The translations under genes were made by a program, and so were the position numbers. From contig DAOVYP010000006.1 in NCBI GenBank assembly GCA_030635565.1, forward strand, positions 1-18,587: a DNA stretch of 18,587 nt, in the 5' to 3' direction. Shown here one piece after another: positions 14,443-18,587 of the stretch; within the stretch, counting starts at the first letter, position 1, and each line of letters begins with the position of its first letter. The notes beneath the pieces were generated by a model that was not told the origin of the DNA, did no database searches, and saw only the letters and a program-made list of their open reading frames with translations. This DNA is from Spirochaeta sp. Lineage in GTDB: Bacteria; Spirochaetota; Spirochaetia; DSM-2461.

Positions 14443-14715
14443 ATTACCATTGGTCTTCGGGATATTATTACGTTTCAGGGAGAATCCGTGCAAGAACTCG
14501 AGACGGCAATGGCTGAATCTATTGAGTTCTATCTCGATTGGTGCCAGGAAAGGGGGAAGGACCCTGAAAAGCCTTTCTCTGGTAAGTTTCTAATCCGGAC
14601 CAACCCAGACACTCACAGTCGAGCTGCGATAGCTGCGGCAAAAATGGGCATGTCTCTAAATAAGTATGTAGAAAAAGCCATTGAAGACGAAAATCAATAC
14701 GTATTGGCAATCTAA
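14443..14715 (+). pseudogene. 5'-truncated hicB antitoxin fragment
   Basis: The frame reads ITIGLRDIITFQGESVQELE and continues to the stop at 14713. From GLRD onward it matches the intact HicB at 15805-16137 at roughly three residues in four, including AMAESIEFYL, RGKDPEKPFSGKFL and the C-terminal DNA-binding segment SLNKYVEKAIEDEN. The first 24 or so residues of the HicB fold are missing, and a TAA lies just upstream in frame. A GTG at 14488 could allow a shortened product with the DNA-binding tail only. The nucleotide copies differ by about a quarter, so the duplication is old. No hicA is beside it. Confidence 0.7.
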
Positions 14716-14799
14716 AAAACGAAATCGTTCTCTGATATTAAATTGATCCGATGTGCCGAGCCAGGACAGCGAGACTGGGAAAGCCCCGTTGGCTGTTTC

Positions 14800-15030
14800 C
14801 TTTAACGCCCCGATGTTATCTGAAGTTTTGCGTCCACTATGACTTCATTAGCACTCAATTTGACCTTGGCGCCGGCAAAGTTTGCCTGGTGGCAAACCGG
14901 CAGCGAAGTTTTTTAAAAACCCATCCAAGACTGTCTTTGAGTATTTGGACATTGATCAGAGCAAAATGTGGCCGCAAGGCCCAAGGAGATACATACTCGA
15001 ATCTCTGCAGCGGATGAACATCTGTTTTGC
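14800..15030 (-). repeat. attC-like integron recombination site A
   Basis: Read on the minus strand, R' is GTTAAAG (14800-14806), and L' CAGATAACATC (14812-14822) pairs with L'' GATGTTCATCCG (15011-15022), leaving one extra C unpaired (base 15016), exactly where attC sites carry the extrahelical base. The R'' box is GCAAAAC (15024-15030), matching only in its AAC end. Inside is a strong hairpin, GTTTGCC-tggt-GGCAAAC (14880-14897), and a 10-bp inverted repeat CAGAGCAAAA/TTTTGCTCTG (14957-14966 and 15025-15034). At 231 bp it is long for an attC. Confidence 0.65.
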
Positions 15031-15091
15031 TCTGGCAATTTTGTAATAGTGACCTTATCCAGAAATACAAGAATGTACCCCTGAATCCGCG

Positions 15092-15120
15092 TTGACTCAT
15101 GTATCTACAGTGTTTATACT
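15092..15120 (+). promoter_or_regulatory. mazEF promoter, apparently leaderless
   Basis: TTGACT (15092-15097), a 17-base spacer and TATACT (15115-15120) make a near-consensus sigma-70 promoter. The start codon of mazE begins only six bases after the -10, so transcription should begin at or beside the ATG. The -10 lies in an imperfect palindrome (AGTGTTTATACT) where a MazE/MazEF complex could bind. Confidence 0.75.
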
Positions 15121-15126
15121 AATGAT

Positions 15127-15363
15127 ATGGAAGCTAAGATTCAAAAATGGGGTAATAGCTTGGGGATTCGGATACCTATCGGCATTACTAAAGAGCTCTC
15201 ACTGAAGAATGGCTCTATTGTTGATATCTCTGAAAATTCGAATCAGATAGTCATTAAACCAAAAAAGAAAAGGACTTTAGAAGACCTTCTTTCGCTGGTT
15301 ACCGATGAAAATATTCACGGGGAGTTTGATTTTGGTAAGCCCGTTGGGAAAGAGATTCTTTGA
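15127..15363 (+). CDS. mazE: MazE-type antitoxin, AbrB/SpoVT DNA-binding fold
   Basis: A 78-residue antitoxin. The N-terminal swapped-hairpin DNA-binding fold has the hallmark KWGNSLGIRIP (residues 7-17), then LKNGSIVDISENSNQIVIKP. The acidic C-terminal tail (about 55-78) is the usual MazF-binding part. It neutralises the MazF RNase and, with it, represses its own promoter. The ATG at 15127 lies at the predicted transcription start, so translation is probably leaderless. mazE and mazF overlap. The module lies between attC-like sites A and B, antisense to the cassette direction. Confidence 0.92.
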   Translation: MEAKIQKWGNSLGIRIPIGITKELSLKNGSIVDISENSNQIVIKPKKKRTLEDLLSLVTDENIHGEFDFGKPVGKEIL

Positions 15364-15701
15364 AACCTTCATATGTCCCTGAGCGAGGAGATCTTGTTTG
15401 GTTAGATTTTGATCCGCAGGCTGGCCATGAGCAATCCGGAAAACGGCCAGCAATTATTCTATCGCCTTCTGAATACAACGCAAGAATTGGTCTTTGTGTG
15501 GTTTGTCCGATAACAAGTAAGAAGAAAGGATATCCGTTCGAGGTTCAGATTAACGAGAGACGTATCTCAGGTGTCGTCCTCTCAGATCATATAAAAAGCC
15601 TCGACTGGAAAGTCAGAGACATCAGATTTATAGAAAAAGCATCAAAAGCTGTTTTAGAACTTATCGCTGAAAATATTCAACTTCTTATTGGAATAGAATG
15701 A
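15360..15701 (+). CDS. mazF: MazF-type endoribonuclease toxin
   Basis: A 113-residue PemK/MazF toxin. The family signature RGDLVWLDFDPQAGHEQSGKRP (about residues 9-30) holds the catalytic arginine region; VVCPITSKKKGYPFEV and GVVLSDHIKSLDW follow in normal order and full length. MazF cleaves mRNA at short specific sequences to arrest growth when MazE is degraded. The start is a TTG that overlaps the mazE stop (TTGA at 15360-15363). The stop in turn overlaps the ATG of the small ORF at 15698. All catalytic parts look intact. Confidence 0.93.
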   Translation: MKPSYVPERGDLVWLDFDPQAGHEQSGKRPAIILSPSEYNARIGLCVVCPITSKKKGYPFEVQINERRISGVVLSDHIKSLDWKVRDIRFIEKASKAVLELIAENIQLLIGIE

Positions 15702-15808
15702 TTCCTTTTGAACAAATCGAGCCATGGACGACTCGACTAATAAACCCGGATAAAGGAGCTGTGAAGTCGATTCGCAAGTTCCTGACAAATGCCGGGGTAA
15801 AACCATGA
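15698..15808 (+). CDS. 36-codon ORF linking mazF and hicB; possible hicA remnant
   Basis: ATG at 15698 overlaps the mazF stop (ATGA) and its TGA overlaps the hicB ATG (15805, ATGA), so it fills the gap between them exactly and would couple their translation. The protein begins MIPFEQIEPW and ends NPDKGAVKSIRKFLTNAGVKP. The tail recalls the C-terminus of HicA toxins (HP-K-KGT-VKSI-KQAG-), the normal upstream partner of hicB, but the catalytic G-S-HH motif region is absent. It may be a decayed or minimal hicA, or only a linker ORF. Confidence 0.45.
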   Translation: MIPFEQIEPWTTRLINPDKGAVKSIRKFLTNAGVKP

Positions 15809-16137
15809 CTTACAAAGGATATTCAGGAATCGTTGAATACGATGATGATACGAGGATTTTTCACGGAGAGGTTGTAGGGCTTAAAGATGTTATTACCTTT
15901 CAGGGTGAATCTGTTTCCGCGTTGGAAACGGCAATGGCTGAATCAATCGAATTCTACCTGGAGTGGTGCGCTGAGCGAGGCAAAGACCCGGAAAAGCCCT
16001 TTTCTGGAAAATTTCTTGTCCGAACCGATCCAGAAGTTCACAGCAAAGCCGTTATCGCAGCATCTCGGATGGGATTGTCTCTCAACAAATATGTAGAGAA
16101 AGCCATCGAAGACGAAAATCGACAAGTTCTTGCTTAA
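15805..16137 (+). CDS. hicB: HicB-family antitoxin
   Basis: A 110-residue HicB. The N-terminal partly degraded RNase-H-like fold is seen as YKGYSGIVEYDDDTRIFHGEVVGLKDVITFQGES and a long helix ETAMAESIEFYLEWC. The C-terminal DNA-binding ribbon-helix-helix segment is VRTDPEVHSKAVIAASRMGLSLNKYVEKAIEDEN. HicB normally blocks the HicA RNase and represses the operon. No complete hicA is present: the ORF directly upstream is only 36 codons. It follows mazEF in an overlapping chain, so both antitoxins are probably made from one transcript. A truncated relative lies at 14443-14715. Confidence 0.88.
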   Translation: MTYKGYSGIVEYDDDTRIFHGEVVGLKDVITFQGESVSALETAMAESIEFYLEWCAERGKDPEKPFSGKFLVRTDPEVHSKAVIAASRMGLSLNKYVEKAIEDENRQVLA

Positions 16138-16225
16138 TAGCCAAGAGGACATTTCCCATCAAGAACTCCCTAGCCCTTTGGCCGAGCCACGATGGCGAGG
16201 CTTGATCGCCCGGTCCGTCTATTAC

Positions 16226-16437
16226 CTTTAACGACCCGATGTTATCTGAATTTCTGCGTCCGCCATAGGCGGTTGGCTTTTCTTTTGCCCTTCAACAGCA
16301 ACACCACGTTTTTCATTGACTGTATCACACCACTTCTCAAATTGCATTTGCAAAAGATATGACAAAGCAGAATTTGGGCGAAGCCCCGGAGGAGCAAAAT
16401 CCCATTTTGCTCTGGAGCAGATAAACATCTATTAAAC
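16226..16437 (-). repeat. attC-like integron recombination site B
   Basis: On the minus strand: R' GTTAAAG (16226-16232), L' CAGATAACATC (16238-16248) pairing with L'' GATGTTTATCTG (16418-16429) over 11 bp with one unpaired T, and R'' GTTTAAT (16431-16437), one base from the RYYYAAC consensus. An internal hairpin GAGCAAAAT-ccc-ATTTTGCTC lies at 16392-16412. The methyltransferase stop codon falls inside R'', as is common for cassette genes. Confidence 0.68.
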
Positions 16438-17574
16438 ACTTTTTTCTAATAGGAAGAGATACTCCTTTACGTGGATACTCCGACCATTGAGATTTCGACT
16501 TCCCCTGAAAGTGTTGTAATTTGTTTCAAGGACATCGATCTTACCATATTTTTTTAACAATTTTATCATATCATCCCGGCTGATAAGGCCCTCAGAATTG
16601 AAAGAAACAAGCAAATATCTGGAGTCTAAATTATTTACCAACTCTTCGAAGGAGGCATACGCTTTTTTCTTCTTATTGTAGTCGGAACGATTCCAATCTA
16701 CCGGGATTCCTGACACTTTACTTGTTGAATTAGGCCTAATATTTTCAGCTATTAAATTAAGCATGAAGTAATTTGATCCGTAAGGATGCTGATTGTAAGG
16801 TGGATCAATATAGGTTACATCAACATTGTTTATACTTTGTGATACTCGATTCGTATCTCCTCGATGAACTTCGACATCACATTCAAATCTACTAAAGATA
16901 GGGAACGGTAAATGAATGTCACCTAAGATTCGTTTTAAAGCGTCTCCATTATTTCCCCCAAACTTCCCAATACCCGTAGACGAGTCTTTATAGAAACCTT
17001 TGAAAACACCTGAAGTATTAGCGTGAATAGAAGCCTCGGATAAAAGAGGAGCTAAGAAAAAATGCTGCAATTCGGGATCCACTGATTCGATTAATTTTCT
17101 AGCAGTATCTATATAGCGTGAATTTCTGGAAGTGTAAAAGACTCTCTCACCTGCCATTATATTTGAGTCATCTGAAGGAGCATACAGTTTTGTAATCATT
17201 CCTTCATCGAGTTGCTTATTCTCCAGATTGAATATTATATCTCTATAGTAATCCTGTAATTCATGTACTGGAATGTCTGTTATATTTGAAAGATAGCATC
17301 GGTTTATAATATTTGAGTATAGCTCAAGGTCGTTAGCTATTAACCTTTTCGAATGCTGTTTCAAGAATCTTGCGACTACTCCAGAACCAGAGAAGGCGTC
17401 AAAGATGTCGAGTTTTTCTTTCCCCGTACGATCTTTTACAATTTCAATTCCTTGCCCAATGAAATCAAGCAGGCTTCTCTTATTTCCTATGTACGTAATA
17501 AGCTGATCTTCTAAAAATCGCCCTTCCTCTTCTATATTGTCATCAACCGCGTTTATTTTCTGTTCAACAGGCAT
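16432..17574 (-). CDS. DNA adenine-N6 methyltransferase, D12 class
   Basis: A 380-residue methyltransferase. Motif X-like TYIGNKRSLL (28-36) comes first, then motif I for S-adenosylmethionine, DIFDAFSGSGVVARFL (56-71), ANDLELYS (80-87), and motif IV DPPY (257-260) with NQHPYGSNYF after it. This order is that of D12/Dam-like adenine methylases, which methylate adenine in a short target. AGGA lies six bases before the ATG. The gene is AT-rich and ends within attC-like site B in the cassette orientation. Remnants resembling an HNH nuclease lie just upstream on the same strand, so it may be the surviving half of a restriction-modification cassette, or an orphan methylase. Confidence 0.88.
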   Translation of the reverse strand: MPVEQKINAVDDNIEEEGRFLEDQLITYIGNKRSLLDFIGQGIEIVKDRTGKEKLDIFDAFSGSGVVARFLKQHSKRLIANDLELYSNIINRCYLSNITDIPVHELQDYYRDIIFNLENKQLDEGMITKLYAPSDDSNIMAGERVFYTSRNSRYIDTARKLIESVDPELQHFFLAPLLSEASIHANTSGVFKGFYKDSSTGIGKFGGNNGDALKRILGDIHLPFPIFSRFECDVEVHRGDTNRVSQSINNVDVTYIDPPYNQHPYGSNYFMLNLIAENIRPNSTSKVSGIPVDWNRSDYNKKKKAYASFEELVNNLDSRYLLVSFNSEGLISRDDMIKLLKKYGKIDVLETNYNTFRGSRNLNGRSIHVKEYLFLLEKSV

Positions 17575-17678
17575 TTTTTATCCTATCATGATTCGGATCA
17601 TCGAAAAATATGTTCCCGGTGATATTTTAAGAAACTACCTACATGATCATAATCGTCTTCTAAAACGAGATTACTTGT

Positions 17679-17834
17679 TTACTCAATAATCGCATTAATC
17701 ATTTCGTTATTAATGTCCAGTACCTTTGATATGAGAACCGTTCCGTCTCCATTAAAAGAAATGAAACCTCTATCAAATAACTTATCATGTAAAGCACATA
17801 ATGTTACCTCGAAGGGCGAGAATTCGGTGTCCAT
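17679..17834 (-). pseudogene. HNH-nuclease C-terminal remnant
   Basis: A 51-codon frame from ATG at 17834 to TAA at 17679. It contains LCALHDKLFDRGFISFNGDG, which matches the last part of HNH_2-type nuclease domains (the histidine after LC, then FDRG). The earlier part of the domain, the first metal ligands and the H-x-x-P-W segment, is not found in any frame just upstream, where TAG precedes in frame. It is probably the tail of a broken nuclease that once partnered the methyltransferase; a real small protein is less likely. Confidence 0.5.
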
Positions 17835-17853
17835 CACTTTCTAAGGAAATGTC

Positions 17854-18009
17854 TTAGCCAAAATAAGATAGATTTCCGTCGAACCTTTGCTTGTTTGGAA
17901 TAGAATACGGCGAATCCGATATTACATATTCTGTAACATCCTTTCGCTTGAAGTAAACTTCCTTCTTTTGATTGCAATAATAAGCCAACTTGATCACGAC
18001 TTTGTCTAA
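17854..18009 (-). pseudogene. Coding remnant, unknown family
   Basis: A 51-residue open stretch without a normal start, reading KLAYYCNQKKEVYFKRKD, then VTEYVISDSPYSIPNKQRF, then DGNLSYFG and stop. Its composition looks like real protein. It lies between attC-like site C and the HNH remnant in the same orientation, so it may be another piece of the same decayed gene in a different frame. I cannot name the family. Confidence 0.35.
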
Positions 18010-18058
18010 TTACGATTTGACTATCAAAATTCCAACTCCAAAGGTTATTTGAAAAAGC

Positions 18059-18277
18059 GTTAAACGCCCCGATGTTATGCGACGATTTTCGCCCGCGCCA
18101 GCGGTTGGCGCAGCATTTGCCCGAATAACTGCAACAACTCGTTCGCCATTGACTGTATCACATCACTCAGCGACCTGCATCTGCAAATGCTGTGATCAAA
18201 GCGATCTGTGGCCGAAGGCCCAAGGGGATAATCGGTAGATTATCGCCGCCGCGCATGAACATCTCATATGTTTAAAC
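18059..18277 (-). repeat. attC-like integron recombination site C
   Basis: On the minus strand: R' GTTTAAC (18059-18065), and L' CGCATAACATC (18071-18081) pairing with L'' GATGTTCATGCG (18252-18263, inside GCGCATGAACATC) over 11 bp with one unpaired C. R'' may be GTTTAAAC (18070-18077 offset, at 18270-18277). An internal hairpin is GCGCCA-gcgg-TTGGCGC. It shares a long interior with site B (ATTGACTGTATCACA) and with site A (GTGGCCG, GGCCCAAGG, GGATA-like), so the three are one family. Confidence 0.65.
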
Positions 18278-18409
18278 CTGTCAACCGAATTGTGTGAATC
18301 CGGGATCTATGTATCTATTGCATTTCCGCCTCACCCGAGAGCATCAGATCAGAGCACAACAGGCAATTACGACGATGGATCATTCTCATATACGTGGATT
18401 GGTTACCAC

Positions 18410-18587
18410 ATGACTCAGCTACATCGTGGAGCTTACCTCTCTCTGTTATCTCAGGATCATCTGGAAAAATATCCGGATGCCGGTTCAGCCGTTTCGAGGA
18501 TTCTCCTCACCGGCCGGTTATGCCCTGATCCAATGCCCTTGAATGACCTCCTTTCTTATTGGTTTGTGGATAATTCTCTTAGTTTAC
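18410..18587 (+). CDS. Partial hypothetical ORF running off the window end
   Basis: The frame is open from about 18,263 to the last base, over 100 codons. The first ATG is at 18410 (MTQLHRGAYLSLLSQ), but readable protein continues upstream (GIYVSIAFPPHP, then GNYDDGSFSYTWIGYH), so an upstream TTG start at 18290 or a broken 5' end is possible. I cannot assign a family. It follows attC-like site C and is antisense to the cassette direction. Confidence 0.4.
   Translation, partial: MTQLHRGAYLSLLSQDHLEKYPDAGSAVSRILLTGRLCPDPMPLNDLLSYWFVDNSLSL

Noticed and set aside
14751..15100. ORFs across attC-like site A (88 codons plus, 81 codons minus)
   Set aside because: They span the paired arms and internal hairpin of a repeated noncoding site and are not preserved in copies B and C.
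16228..16439. Two minus-strand ORFs across attC-like site B
   Set aside because: Same reason: translated repeat without ribosome sites or conservation in the other copies.
14800..18277. The three repeats read as plus-strand attC sites or as plain MITEs
   Set aside because: On the plus strand the extra base would be in the wrong arm and the right-end box poorly fits GTTRRRY. No clear target duplications flank the repeats, and the arms covary as folded recombination sites would.
1..18587. tRNA, rRNA or CRISPR array
   Set aside because: No tRNA-like cloverleaf, rRNA signature or regularly spaced short repeats were seen by eye.

Overview
The window is a stretch of bacterial chromosome in two parts. 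Positions 1 to about 12,970 are dense, ordinary genes with short gaps and moderate-to-high GC. From about 13,400 to the end the DNA is visibly AT-richer and holds accessory genes: toxin-antitoxin modules, a DNA methyltransferase, gene fragments and long repeats. I cannot name the species. The HD-GYP sensor, the ferredoxin-thioredoxin reductase subunit, paired DUF4230-like proteins and chromosomal integron-like repeats would suit an anaerobic environmental bacterium. A spirochaete is one possibility, but this is inference and not firm.

Layout, core part. A MORN-repeat protein, possibly cut at its 5' end, overlaps a HAD-family hydrolase (+). A thioredoxin (-) is divergent from a glutaredoxin-like protein and a ferredoxin:thioredoxin reductase catalytic subunit (+), which together form a small redox cluster. 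A minus-strand series follows: a small unknown protein, a three-gene membrane or secreted operon with two DUF4230-like proteins, an unknown protein and an HD-GYP c-di-GMP phosphodiesterase. A large coiled-coil membrane protein (+) converges on pheT. Between them lies a 346-bp MITE-like element whose terminal repeats supply the stop codons of both genes. pheS-pheT (-) is preceded by a complete-looking attenuation leader: an extended -10 promoter, a 27-residue leader peptide with Phe codons at positions 3, 10, 13 and 15, an alternative hairpin, and an intrinsic terminator before pheS.

Layout, accessory part. Positions 12,966 to 13,413 are noncoding and full of inverted and direct repeats. They are followed by a DinB/maleylpyruvate-isomerase-like gene (-), a 5'-truncated hicB, mazEF, a 36-codon ORF, an intact hicB, and a D12-type adenine methyltransferase (-) with coding remnants upstream that include an HNH-nuclease tail. 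Three related repeats of about 212 to 231 bp (14,800; 16,226; 18,059) separate these blocks. Read on the minus strand, each has integron attC architecture: a GTTAAAG-like R' box, paired L'/L'' arms that covary between copies, and one unpaired extra base at the same place in L''. I read the region as a small, partly decayed integron cassette array without an integrase in view. The methyltransferase cassette is in the normal orientation and ends inside its attC, while the toxin-antitoxin cassette carries its genes inverted with their own promoter.
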